Part shown: piece by piece, positions 12,798-21,908 of the stretch
How the letters are laid out: every line of letters starts with the position of its first letter
Numbering within the stretch: the first letter of the stretch is position 1
From: DAORHV01 sp964434575
Lineage (GTDB): Bacteria; Patescibacteriota; Gracilibacteria; Peribacterales; Peribacteraceae
Assembly (NCBI GenBank): GCA_964434575.1
Contig: CAYSWB010000020.1
Location: forward strand, 1-21,908
DNA length: 21,908 bases
Direction: 5' to 3'
Program-made: the position numbers and the translations under genes
The notes under the pieces: generated by a model
Told to the model about the DNA's origin: nothing
Seen by the model: only the letters and a program-made list of their open reading frames with translations
Databases searched by the model: none

Positions 12798-14069
12798 TTA
12801 CTCGGCCTTCTTCTCCTCTTCTTTGGCCTCCTCTTTCTTGGCCTTCTTCTTGGGCTTCTCTTCGGCGGCGGCCTCGGCCGGAGCTGCTTCGGCGGCGGGA
12901 GCCTCGGCTGCGGCGCCTTCGACGATCTCGCCGGCGGGCGGGTTCAGCATGGCGACGGCGACATCCTCGCCCTTCAGTTCGGCCAGCTTGGCCTTGAAGG
13001 CGGGCAGCTCCTCGTAGTTGTACATGTCGAGCTCGAAGCCGGTCAGCTGGGTGGCCAGGCGGATGTTCTGACCCTTCTTGCCGATGGCCATGGGGCGCTG
13101 GGCCTCCTCCACGAACACGGCGGCGCGCTTCTTGATGACGCGGCCCTCTTCATCTTTGTGCTCCTGGTCGTTGACGATGATGACGGCGGAGATGGAGGCC
13201 GGCTGCAGCGCGGTGGAGATCAGCTTGATGGCGTCCTCGGACCACTCGATCATGTCGACGCGCTCGCCGTTGATCTCCTCCATGACTGCCTGGATGCGCA
13301 CGCCCTTCTGGCCCACGCAGGCGCCGATGGGGTCGATGCGCGGGTCGCCGCTCTTCACCGCGACCTTGGAGCGCATGCCGGCGTCGCGGGCGATAGCCAT
13401 GATCTGCACGTCGCCGTTGCGGATTTCCGGAATTTCGAGCTCCAGCAGTTTGCGCACCAGGTTGGCGTGCGTGCGGGAGATGCGCAGCTGCGGGCCCTTG
13501 CCGGTCAGCTCGACCTTGTCCAAGTACACGCGGATGCGCTTGCCGGTGTAGTAGTGCTCGCCGGGGATCTGTTCGCGCCACGGCAGCGAGACCGTCATGC
13601 CTTCGACCTCGAGCGTGACCCAGTTCGGTTCGACCTTGGTGACGCTGGCGGTGAGCAACTCGTTCTCGCGGTCCTTGAACATCTCGAACAGCGACTTCTT
13701 CTCGACTTCCTGGAGCTTCTGGATGATCACCTGCTTGGCGGCCTGGGCGGCGATGCGTCCGTAGCCGACCGGCGTGACGTCGATCTCGATTTCGTCGCCT
13801 TCCTCGGCGTCGGGCTTCACCTTCTTGGCGTCCTTCACCGAGATCTCGAAGTTCTCGTTCAGGACTTCCTCGACGACTTCCTTCACCAGGATGACGGACG
13901 GCATGTCCTGATCCTCACGGAGGACGATGCGGATTTCCTGCTCTTTGTTGCCGTAGTCCTTGCGGTACGCGGTGGCGATGGCGAGCTTGACCGCCTCGAG
14001 AACGTCCTCGGGCTTCACGTTTTTCTCGGCGCAGATCTGGTTGATGGCTGCGATGAACGACGCTTTCAT
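12798..14069 (-). CDS. nusA: Transcription termination/antitermination factor NusA
   Basis: 423 residues. NusA binds RNA polymerase and nascent RNA to modulate pausing, termination and antitermination. The N-terminal polymerase-binding domain (MKASFIAAINQICAEKNVKP) is followed by the S1 domain (ELLTASVTKVEPNWVTLEVEG) and by KH1 and KH2, with the diagnostic DPIGACVGQKGVRIQAV, NGERVDMIEW and RPMAIGKKGQNIRLA. After about residue 360 there is no acidic-repeat (AR) domain. Instead there is a tail of about 60 residues made almost only of Ala, Glu, Pro and Lys, ending in a charged KKKAKKEEAKEEE helix. The usual neighbours rimP, infB and rbfA are absent. ATG 14069 is the start; a leader of about 75 nt is predicted. 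Confidence 0.96.
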   Translation of the reverse strand: MKASFIAAINQICAEKNVKPEDVLEAVKLAIATAYRKDYGNKEQEIRIVLREDQDMPSVILVKEVVEEVLNENFEISVKDAKKVKPDAEEGDEIEIDVTPVGYGRIAAQAAKQVIIQKLQEVEKKSLFEMFKDRENELLTASVTKVEPNWVTLEVEGMTVSLPWREQIPGEHYYTGKRIRVYLDKVELTGKGPQLRISRTHANLVRKLLELEIPEIRNGDVQIMAIARDAGMRSKVAVKSGDPRIDPIGACVGQKGVRIQAVMEEINGERVDMIEWSEDAIKLISTALQPASISAVIIVNDQEHKDEEGRVIKKRAAVFVEEAQRPMAIGKKGQNIRLATQLTGFELDMYNYEELPAFKAKLAELKGEDVAVAMLNPPAGEIVEGAAAEAPAAEAAPAEAAAEEKPKKKAKKEEAKEEEKKAE

Positions 14070-14150
14070 AAGATGATGGGAAAATGTGGGTGATCCGGGA
14101 AGGCCACCACTCCGTGATAACGGACTAGTGAAGCTACTCGAATCATATGC

Positions 14151-14179
14151 ATTGTACGGGTCCAGTTGGCTTTACGCAA
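14151..14179 (-). promoter_or_regulatory. Promoter of nusA
   Basis: TTGCGT (14179-14174), 17 bp, TACAAT (14156-14151) on the minus strand. An overlapping TATGAT lies at 14147-14142. The leader to ATG 14069 includes a small hairpin TCCGT/ACGGA (14111-14124). This region lies downstream of the 14208-15509 gene. Confidence 0.5.
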
Positions 14180-14207
14180 GGAAAAGAGCTTCCTTCAGCG
14201 CTCGTAT

Positions 14208-15509
14208 TCAGGCGTGTATGGATTTCGTGGAGTCCTCGGGCAGGCCGGCTTGCGGCTTCTTTTCGCCGGGGCGGACAGGCTGGGCGTAGCGGGTGAGAAT
14301 GTTGGCGATCAGCACGTCGGCATTCGTCACGCGCACCTTCCGGTCGGCATCGAATTCGATCCGCATGCCGGCAAACCAAGCCGCACGGCGGAACCATCCG
14401 CTTACAGTATCCCACTGCACCGTTTCGTGCAGATGGATGAACTTGTCCACCATCGCCTGCAGCTGCACGGTGACGGCCTGCACGTACTCGGCCGAACCCG
14501 CGGACGGCGACACGGGGGCATGCGCCGGCTGTTCGCCTTCGTGGTAGAGCTCCGCCACGTCGCCGGGCAGACCGAAATTCGCGTACGCGGCGGACACCGG
14601 CTTACCGGTCGCCATGGTGGTGATTTGGCGGCGAGCATCCGTGACGATGGTCGTGAGGCTGCGTGGCAGGACTGTCAGGTGCAAACCAGGGGTGCGATTG
14701 AGCGTGAGGTTCAGATGGCGGTTTTCGCTGATACGGGCGGAGCCGTGGCCGCCGGCACGGACGTAATCGCGCAGACGGAACGCCGAACTGCCGCCGCGCA
14801 TGGTCATGGGACGGAGCGGGTGCTTGGCGCGGTAGATGATTTCCAGCATCTGCGACACCCGGTGCGCGGCCAGCAGGACGTGATCGTTCTCGAAGTCCTC
14901 GCGCGGCAGGTCGATGAAGCCGGTGGCGCCCGCCAGGCCCGGATCGGCGGCGAACTCGGCGGCGATTGCGGAGATGTACGTCGGCGCGATGTCGTGCGCG
15001 TCGGCGTCGTTGGTAACCAGCACGATCTCACCCGGGTCATCGTGGCCGCCCTCCAATGCCCGACGCATGGTGAGTGCCCCCAAGTCGCGCCGCATGCGGC
15101 CGATCTGGCGTTCCTGCGCCGGGTACGTGAGGGAGTGCACGCTCATGGGCACCCGGCCGGACTCCAGCATCTCGAACGCGTCGTCGAACGCCGGAGAATC
15201 CTCCAGATCCGTGCCGGCGGGTCCGTTTAAGAGCACGTTCACTTCGAATCGCACGCCTTCCTCCAGCGCCGTCTGGCGGGCATACAGTTCCAGCGTCCGG
15301 CCGAGCTCGCGCTCGGAAAACCGGGCCGGCACGTTCACGGCCACGCGCAACTGCGGGTGCATCATCCCGGTGGACAGGACTTTGCCCTCGGCATCCCGCA
15401 ACTTGCGCATGCCGGCGCCGCTGTACTTCCGGCCGATGTAGTCATGGATTTCCCCGAAGGTCAGGGGATCGGTTGCCGGGCCGTGGGAAGAGGTGCTGAC
15501 CTGCTTCAT
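14208..15509 (-). CDS. GT2-like glycosyltransferase family protein
   Basis: 433 residues. The central region resembles a GT-A (family 2) glycosyltransferase: RVAVNVPARFSERELGRTLE, then EIVLVTNDADAHDI with a DxD-like D168-D170 for nucleotide-sugar/metal binding, then MRGGSSAFRLRDYVRAGG, typical of the acceptor-side loop. Where many GT2 enzymes have a catalytic Glu-Asp after this loop, the sequence reads ISENRHLNL, so catalysis is uncertain. The flanks (first 50 residues and last 130) match nothing I know. There are no membrane segments. The start ATG 15509 follows a well-spaced promoter; ATG 15530 overlaps the -10. It lies 74 nt downstream of another GT2 gene, suggesting a shared glycan pathway. 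It could be a non-enzymatic or divergent glycosyltransferase. Confidence 0.65.
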   Translation of the reverse strand: MKQVSTSSHGPATDPLTFGEIHDYIGRKYSGAGMRKLRDAEGKVLSTGMMHPQLRVAVNVPARFSERELGRTLELYARQTALEEGVRFEVNVLLNGPAGTDLEDSPAFDDAFEMLESGRVPMSVHSLTYPAQERQIGRMRRDLGALTMRRALEGGHDDPGEIVLVTNDADAHDIAPTYISAIAAEFAADPGLAGATGFIDLPREDFENDHVLLAAHRVSQMLEIIYRAKHPLRPMTMRGGSSAFRLRDYVRAGGHGSARISENRHLNLTLNRTPGLHLTVLPRSLTTIVTDARRQITTMATGKPVSAAYANFGLPGDVAELYHEGEQPAHAPVSPSAGSAEYVQAVTVQLQAMVDKFIHLHETVQWDTVSGWFRRAAWFAGMRIEFDADRKVRVTNADVLIANILTRYAQPVRPGEKKPQAGLPEDSTKSIHA

Positions 15510-15519
15510 GAAGACCGCG

Positions 15520-15548
15520 ATGCTAAGCATCCGGCCCCTCTTGTGCAA
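15520..15548 (-). promoter_or_regulatory. Promoter of the GT2-like gene
   Basis: TTGCAC (15548-15543), 17 bp, TAGCAT (15525-15520) on the minus strand. Transcription would start about 4 nt before ATG 15509, which decides that start over ATG 15530. Confidence 0.55.
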
Positions 15549-15583
15549 AGAATTCTCGACTCCGTGGGCGTTCAGGGCTTCGG

Positions 15584-16441
15584 TTAGCCAGCAAGTCCCT
15601 CCAAAAACGCACGCCGATGCTTGCCTGACATGTTCGGAAAACACGACAGTACGCGGTACGCCAACAGCTTCCAACCGGTCGGCACGCGGTCGAACCCCGG
15701 CACGCTCTTTTGCAGCGCGGCCGCCGACGCTCCGAGCGTGCGCATGCGCTCGATGGACTGCTCGAAGGTGACATGGTGATGGTGCAACGCGCGTGCGGCG
15801 GGGTCGTAGAGCAACGGCACCCCGGCATGCGCCAGCCGCATCCCCCACTCGATGTCCTCCCAGCCGTACATCGTCACGTCTTCGCGGAACCGGTGCGCCT
15901 TGGCGACGACCGTGGGCAGGCTGATGTGGCTGGTGTACGTGAAGAGATGTTGGCGCGCGGTCGGGATTTCTTTGCCTGCGTAGGACGCGAGCATGGGGTA
16001 CCCGAACTGCCAGCCGGACGCTTCCAACCACGTCATGACGGGCGTGATACCGCACGCCGGGTCCCATGTGGTGAACCCCAGCAACGCGGCGCCGGGTTGC
16101 ATGGGCCGCGCGTGCTTCGCGCAGGCATCGTCATGCAACAAAATGTCATCGCCGATGAACAAGACACGTGGCGCCGTCGCCAGCGCGACTCCGGTGTTGC
16201 GGGCGCTGCCCTGCTGCGACTTGGGGATTTCAAGGAAGCGGAAACCCGCCAAGGACGGCGTCGGGCCGTCTTGGGTTTGCCTGATGTGCTCGACGAGAGC
16301 GACGGTGGCATCGTCGTGGCCGTCGCTGACGACGATGACCTCCAGTTCTTTGGCGATGGTTTGCTTCTCCAAATGTTCCAGGCACTTCACCAGGATGTTT
16401 GCGCGCCGGTGGGTGGGGATGACGACCGAGAGCTTCGGCAT
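15584..16441 (-). CDS. Family 2 glycosyltransferase
   Basis: 285 residues with a clear GT-A fold. The N-terminus is MPKLSVVIPTHRRANILVKC, followed by EVIVVSDGHDDATV (D40), QGSARNTGVALATAPRVLFI, GDDILLHDDA (metal/nucleotide DDx at 98-99) and the catalytic-base motif GWEDIEWGMRL (E195, D196), which belongs to the GT2/galactosyltransferase C-terminal type. It is a soluble cytoplasmic enzyme that would transfer a sugar to a lipid-linked or protein acceptor; donor and acceptor are unknown. It is divergent from tsaB, with a nearly leaderless start (TATGAT 8 nt before ATG 16441). It may act with the 14208-15509 protein and with the glycosylphosphotransferase at 8425-9816, although those genes are not in one operon. 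Confidence 0.88.
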   Translation of the reverse strand: MPKLSVVIPTHRRANILVKCLEHLEKQTIAKELEVIVVSDGHDDATVALVEHIRQTQDGPTPSLAGFRFLEIPKSQQGSARNTGVALATAPRVLFIGDDILLHDDACAKHARPMQPGAALLGFTTWDPACGITPVMTWLEASGWQFGYPMLASYAGKEIPTARQHLFTYTSHISLPTVVAKAHRFREDVTMYGWEDIEWGMRLAHAGVPLLYDPAARALHHHHVTFEQSIERMRTLGASAAALQKSVPGFDRVPTGWKLLAYRVLSCFPNMSGKHRRAFLEGLAG

Positions 16442-16449
16442 GGGTTCCC

Positions 16450-16471
16450 ATCATACCCTCTCTGCTAGGGT
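16450..16471. promoter_or_regulatory. Divergent promoter pair for the GT2 gene and tsaB
   Basis: Minus strand: TATGAT (16455-16450), 8 nt before ATG 16441. Plus strand: extended -10 TGC-TAGGGT (hexamer 16466-16471), 6 nt before GTG 16478. Both are embedded in the inverted repeat CATACCC (16452-16458) / GGGTATG (16468-16474). Confidence 0.55.
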
Positions 16472-16477
16472 ATGCGC

Positions 16478-17083
16478 GTGCGTACCTTGTACATCGACCT
16501 GGCGGGAGCCGAACGCGCGTTCGCGCTGTGCGACGGCGGACGGTTCGTGGGTTCGGCGAACGTGGATGACCACAAGGCAGAGGACAAACTGCTGCCCGCC
16601 GTGGACAAGCTGCTGCAAGACGCGGGCTGGACCCGCGCCGACGTGCGGCGCATCGCGGTCGTCACCGGGCCCGGCGGCTTCATGACCATCCGCGTCGCGC
16701 TGAGCATGGCCAACGCGATGGCATATGCGCTGAAGATCCCGTTGGCAGGCATCCATTTGAGCGACGTGTGGAAAGCGAGGATCGCGGAAAGCGATTGCGT
16801 GTGGCTGCATTCGACGAAAAAAACCCATGCGTTCGCGCGCGGCTTCGGCTCATTCGCCAAGCGCTTCCCCGAAGCCGAGCTGCGGGCTATCGCCGATCTC
16901 CGCAGCGAGTTGCCGAAGGACGCGCCGTGGATGGGCGAGCTGATCCCCGAGCACCTGGCGGCGTTGCCGGAGATCCGGAGGATCGCGAAGTCCAGGCCGC
17001 TGGACGCCGTGTTGCCGGGACTGCTCGACGGCCTCGCGTACGAAGAGAAAACACTCCTTCCCTGGTACGGTCGCGGGGCGTAG
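16478..17083 (+). CDS. tsaB: tRNA N6-threonylcarbamoyladenosine (t6A) synthesis protein TsaB
   Basis: 201 residues. TsaB is the ASKHA-fold partner of TsaD and TsaE in making t6A at position 37 of ANN-decoding tRNAs. Seen: the N-terminal strand VRTLYIDLAGAERAFAL (family ILAIDTS), the family's central motif as VVTGPGGFMTIRVALSMANA (residues 61-80, usually GPGSFTGLRIG), then YALKIPLAGIHLSDVW, matching the conserved GIPLVGVSSL segment. The central motif is somewhat changed, as is frequent in divergent TsaB proteins. GTG 16478 is chosen over ATG 16472 because it lies exactly 7 nt after the -10 hexamer and because ATG 16472 overlaps it. tsaD and tsaE are not in this window. secA follows after 47 nt. 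Confidence 0.85.
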   Translation: MRTLYIDLAGAERAFALCDGGRFVGSANVDDHKAEDKLLPAVDKLLQDAGWTRADVRRIAVVTGPGGFMTIRVALSMANAMAYALKIPLAGIHLSDVWKARIAESDCVWLHSTKKTHAFARGFGSFAKRFPEAELRAIADLRSELPKDAPWMGELIPEHLAALPEIRRIAKSRPLDAVLPGLLDGLAYEEKTLLPWYGRGA

Positions 17084-17118
17084 CCTTGCCGCGGACAGCC
17101 TGGTATCCTTAGCACCCC

Positions 17119-17124
17119 TAACTT
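17119..17124 (+). promoter_or_regulatory. -10 element of secA (leaderless)
   Basis: TAACTT with exactly six bases (CTTTGT) before ATG 17131. An alternative, TGG-TATCCT (hexamer 17104-17109), would give a leader of about 15 nt. Confidence 0.5.
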
Positions 17125-17130
17125 CTTTGT

Positions 17131-19800
<2,670 letters not shown>

Positions 19801-19803
19801 TCC

Positions 19804-20835
19804 CTACGCGTCCGCCATCAGGAAATCCAGCGTGGGTTTGTACACCCCGTCGCGGATTTCCGGTTCCTGCGCGTTGGTCAGCCCCATGTGACGGACACTC
19901 TTGCGGGCCACCTTGATGGGCGTGGCGTCGACGTTACGGTCGGCAGGACGGCCGTCGCGTGCTTCCAGCGCGCCGCCGGCGATGACGACGTCGTTACGCT
20001 GGTAGACGTTGTGGTACGCCTCCGGGCGCGCTCCGCCGGAGCGCATGGCGCGCGGCGGGAATTTGGATCCGGCGCGAATGGCGTCGATATACGCCGCCTT
20101 CGTCACGCGCAGGCCGGGCGGGATGTTCTCGGCGAGCTGGCGCGCGGTGTCGGCGCCATAGCTGTAGCCGAAGAAGCGGACCTCGCTGATGTCGATACCC
20201 TCGAAGACGCCGCGCTTGTTGAGCGCGTCCTCCACCACGTTGTCGATATGCGCCCGCGCCACCGCCGGGCTGTTGCGGACGCGATCCCGCAGGACGTTGC
20301 CCACCTTCAGCTGGACCACGTGGAATTTGCCGGTGCGCGAGACCTGCTCGAACGTGTGGCGAGCGCCGTACACCAACGACGCCGGATCGCCGGGGTTCGG
20401 GTCGTAGAGGCGCTCCTTGTTGCCGCCGACCACGAACACGATGGGGTGCGGCCGGCCATCGCGGACCAAATGCACTCGGGCGTAGTGTTTGCCGGTGTCT
20501 TCGGTCCCCTCGCCGCTCGCGACGTCGTCGGACGGCGCCACTTCGGTGCCAACGGGGGGCTCGAACAGGATGTCTTTGTGGTATTCGGCATGGGTTTTGC
20601 CGTACCGATTCTTCGCTGCGTCCACTTCGCGCTTCAGCGATCCGTCCACGACGGAACGCGCCGAATCCCGGACGCGGTCGCGGATGCCATCCACACGCAG
20701 CGCTGTTTCACGCTGTTCGGGCTGGACTTCCGGCGGACGCCGGCGGCCGAACACGGCCTTCAGCCGGTCGAGCGGACGCCGACGCGACGGGTTGGGTTCG
20801 GAGGGTGCGACCGATGGAACTTCTGGGTCCGGCAT
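19804..20835 (-). CDS. Probable alpha/beta-hydrolase fold protein
   Basis: 343 residues, no recognised subfamily. The first 60 residues are Pro/Arg-rich and probably disordered, with no signal peptide. From about 120 the order fits an alpha/beta hydrolase: strands ARVHLVRDG and PIVFVVGGNKERLY, then VRFFGYSYGADTARQLAE, a GxSxG nucleophile elbow with S225. Candidate acid and base are D251 (AAYIDAIRAG) and H316 (KSVRHMGLTN), so a Ser-Asp-His triad is possible. The short spacing from Ser to Asp recalls lipases with the acid after strand 6. Substrate unknown; an esterase or lipase acting on lipids is possible. ATG 20835 is the start; a TATACT -10 lies 20 nt upstream. It ends 3 nt from secA on the opposite strand. 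Confidence 0.68.
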   Translation of the reverse strand: MPDPEVPSVAPSEPNPSRRRPLDRLKAVFGRRRPPEVQPEQRETALRVDGIRDRVRDSARSVVDGSLKREVDAAKNRYGKTHAEYHKDILFEPPVGTEVAPSDDVASGEGTEDTGKHYARVHLVRDGRPHPIVFVVGGNKERLYDPNPGDPASLVYGARHTFEQVSRTGKFHVVQLKVGNVLRDRVRNSPAVARAHIDNVVEDALNKRGVFEGIDISEVRFFGYSYGADTARQLAENIPPGLRVTKAAYIDAIRAGSKFPPRAMRSGGARPEAYHNVYQRNDVVIAGGALEARDGRPADRNVDATPIKVARKSVRHMGLTNAQEPEIRDGVYKPTLDFLMADA

Positions 20836-20855
20836 GGGTGTTGGTTTTTCTCATC

Positions 20856-20861
20856 AGTATA
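20856..20861 (-). promoter_or_regulatory. -10 element of the alpha/beta-hydrolase gene
   Basis: TATACT on the minus strand, giving a leader of about 14 nt before ATG 20835. The base-paired flanks are A/T-rich; no clear -35. Confidence 0.5.
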
Positions 20862-20929
20862 CCGTATTTCGGCCTGTACGGCCATGTCGCCGCCTGATGC
20901 GGAAGCTTGGCAGTTTCACCCATAGCGTG

Positions 20930-21084
20930 AAAACCAGACCCTTGACCATGTACATTTACAAAAAATGTGTTTGAATGCATTTGTTCATGTTCTTTGGATC
21001 GTCGCTTCATTCAGCCCCGCAGAGTCATGGCGCGACCATGGTTGCGCGGGGCTGAACTACTTGGGCCCCAGAAAGCGTTACTGT
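20930..21084 (+). other. Structured, partly A/T-rich intergenic region
   Basis: A/T-rich stretch 20940-21000 containing a TTGACC (20942-20947) and a small hairpin ACATTT/AAATGT (20952-20968). It is followed by a large inverted repeat, TTCAGCCCCGC (21010-21020) with GCGGGGCTGAA (21046-21056), which encloses an inner hairpin CATGG/CCATG (21026-21040). It could be a small RNA or the leader of the following small gene. No known RNA family was recognised. Confidence 0.4.
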
Positions 21085-21276
21085 ATGCGTACGTTCTTCA
21101 CGGGTGCGTGCTGGTTAGGCGGGGTGGTCTCGCTTTTCCTGCACGCGTGGGTTCTTGCTCTAGTTCTCCTGCTGGTTTCAGGTCTGGTCATGACGGGAAT
21201 TCTGTTCCCCATGCCTCTACGGCCTGCCGTCAGCAACGACAAGACCATCCGCAACCCCAGCGACGTCGGCTTCTAA
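21085..21276 (+). CDS. Small hydrophobic membrane protein
   Basis: 63 residues from ATG 21085: a short polar start (MRTFFTGACW), a hydrophobic stretch of about 30 residues (VVSLFLHAWVLALVLLLVSG and on to MTGILF) that could form one long or two short membrane helices, and a polar tail ending NPSDVGF. The frame continues open upstream to 20965, but that part overlaps the inverted repeat and has no protein-like character. A purine-rich AGAAAG sits about 9 nt before the ATG. A terminator follows 30 nt after the stop. No family or function is recognised; the prediction rests on hydrophobicity, start context and the terminator. Confidence 0.5.
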   Translation: MRTFFTGACWLGGVVSLFLHAWVLALVLLLVSGLVMTGILFPMPLRPAVSNDKTIRNPSDVGF

Positions 21277-21306
21277 GCCGGCAATCCTACCAACAACATG
21301 AGCATC

Positions 21307-21338
21307 ACCCCTGCCGAAAGGCGGGGGTAGTTTCTTTT
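21307..21338 (+). terminator. Rho-independent terminator before holB
   Basis: ACCCCTGCC (21307-21315) pairs with GGCGGGGGT (21320-21328), 9 bp with one G-U, closed by a GAAA tetraloop and followed by AGTTTCTTTT. Confidence 0.72.
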
Positions 21339-21357
21339 GGTTCAAACGCCCTGGACG

Positions 21358-21363
21358 TATACT
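21358..21363 (+). promoter_or_regulatory. -10 element of holB
   Basis: TATACT, with transcription expected near 21370, about 7 nt before ATG 21377. TTTTGG (21335-21340) at 17 bp is a weak -35 overlapping the terminator tail. Confidence 0.55.
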
Positions 21364-21376
21364 GTGACTCTCCTCC

Positions 21377-21908
21377 ATGGCCCCCATCCCGCAGCAGATC
21401 ATCGGCCACGAAAAGCAATGCGGCCAGCTGCTGCAGGACATCGCCAAGGGCAACGTCTCCCACGCGTACCTGTTCTCGGGTCCCGAGCACCTGGGCAAAT
21501 TCACCGTGGCGCGCTGGTTCGCGCTGCACCTGCTTGGCGACAGCGTGCCGCCGGAAAAGAAAGCGGCCGTCCGCGACCAGATCGAGCGGATGATCCATCC
21601 GGACTTCCTGTGCCTGGATCAGCTGTGGATCGAGGAGTTGAACGAGGACTGGGGTGAAATCAGCAAGTATTCGAACATCGCGCAGCAGCACCGCTCGAAA
21701 GTTCCCAAGGCCCGCACCGACGTCATCGGCATCGACGAAGTCCGTGCCATCCAGGAGCGACTGCACGACACCGGTTCCAGCAAGCACTTCCTGTGCCTCA
21801 TCCGCAGCATCGAGCGCATGCAGCCCGCGGCGGCCAACGCGCTCTTGAAGGTGCTGGAAGAACCGCCGCCGCGCGTGGTGTTCGTGCTCACGACCGAGGC
21901 CGAGTCCC
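21377..21908 (+). CDS. holB: DNA polymerase III delta' subunit (clamp loader), 3' truncated
   Basis: The frame opens at ATG 21377 and runs off the window; 177 residues are visible. Seen: PQQIIGHEKQCGQLLQDI, the typical first helix of clamp-loader ATPases; then SHAYLFSGPEHLGKFTVAR, a P-loop-like segment altered as in delta'; then DVIGIDEVRAIQERL and IERMQPAAANALLKVLEEPP, followed by RVVFVLTTEAES, the hallmark delta'/DnaX series. An insert of about 50 residues between the P-loop segment and DVIGID carries WIEELNEDW. The altered P-loop and lack of a visible zinc module favour delta' over DnaX (tau/gamma). It should act with DnaX and delta to load the sliding clamp. The gene has its own -10 and follows a terminator. 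Confidence 0.85.
   Translation, partial: MAPIPQQIIGHEKQCGQLLQDIAKGNVSHAYLFSGPEHLGKFTVARWFALHLLGDSVPPEKKAAVRDQIERMIHPDFLCLDQLWIEELNEDWGEISKYSNIAQQHRSKVPKARTDVIGIDEVRAIQERLHDTGSSKHFLCLIRSIERMQPAAANALLKVLEEPPPRVVFVLTTEAES

Noticed and set aside
12786..14093. A 435-codon plus-strand open frame opposite nusA
   Set aside because: Leu/Asp/Gly/His-rich mirror of NusA codons with no family features.
14178..14200. GAGC...GCTC followed by TTTTCC on the minus strand as terminator of the 14208 gene
   Set aside because: Only four base pairs hold the stem, so it is too weak to call.

Overview
The window is gene-dense, GC-rich bacterial chromosome using the standard stop codons. Several traits point to a Patescibacteria/CPR-type genome: short intergenic gaps, many genes whose -10 hexamer sits only 6-8 nt before the start codon (leaderless or nearly leaderless mRNAs), a pilin fragment of the kind common in that group, a NusA with a low-complexity tail, and genes of one pathway scattered singly rather than in classical operons. 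This assignment is an inference; there is no 16S rRNA here.

Layout. 1-365: 3' end of a type IV pilin-like gene and its terminator. 413-2647: orphan PAS/HAMP sensor histidine kinase. 2592-5889: a compact phospholipid block with pgpA and a CarS-like CDP-lipid synthase on the minus strand, an SDR plus CDP-alcohol phosphatidyltransferase pair on the plus strand, and a second CDP-alcohol phosphatidyltransferase on the minus strand, cotranscribed with an endonuclease/exonuclease/phosphatase-family protein (5892-6632). 6769-7583: a strong -10 element, a ~107-nt structured leader and an unknown secreted protein. 7675-8404: tRNA-Thr(TGT), RNase P RNA with promoter and terminator, and an 84-bp inverted-repeat element predicted to fold as a three-way junction. 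8425-9816: polyprenyl glycosylphosphotransferase. 9813-12122: DnaQ-type exonuclease fused to a degenerate DinG-like helicase. 12223-12738: unknown protein. 12798-14069: nusA. 14208-16441: two glycosyltransferase-like genes. 16478-19800: tsaB and secA. 19804-20835: probable alpha/beta hydrolase. 21085-21276: small membrane protein. 21377 to the end: 5' part of holB (DNA polymerase III delta').

How the genes fit together. The CarS-like enzyme, the phosphatidyltransferases and PgpA could form a route from a CDP-activated lipid to a glycerol-type phospholipid. The glycosylphosphotransferase and the GT2-like enzymes suggest surface glycan synthesis, and SecA plus the pilin concern the cell surface. 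rnpB, tRNA-Thr, tsaB (t6A modification of ANN-decoding tRNAs such as this tRNA-Thr), nusA and holB are core information-processing genes.

The most noteworthy signals are the consistent leaderless promoter architecture, which resolves several start codons; the contrasting structured leader at 6781-6887; the CarS-containing lipid block; the exonuclease-pseudohelicase fusion; and the three-way-junction repeat beside rnpB. I found no CRISPR array, insertion sequence or prophage.
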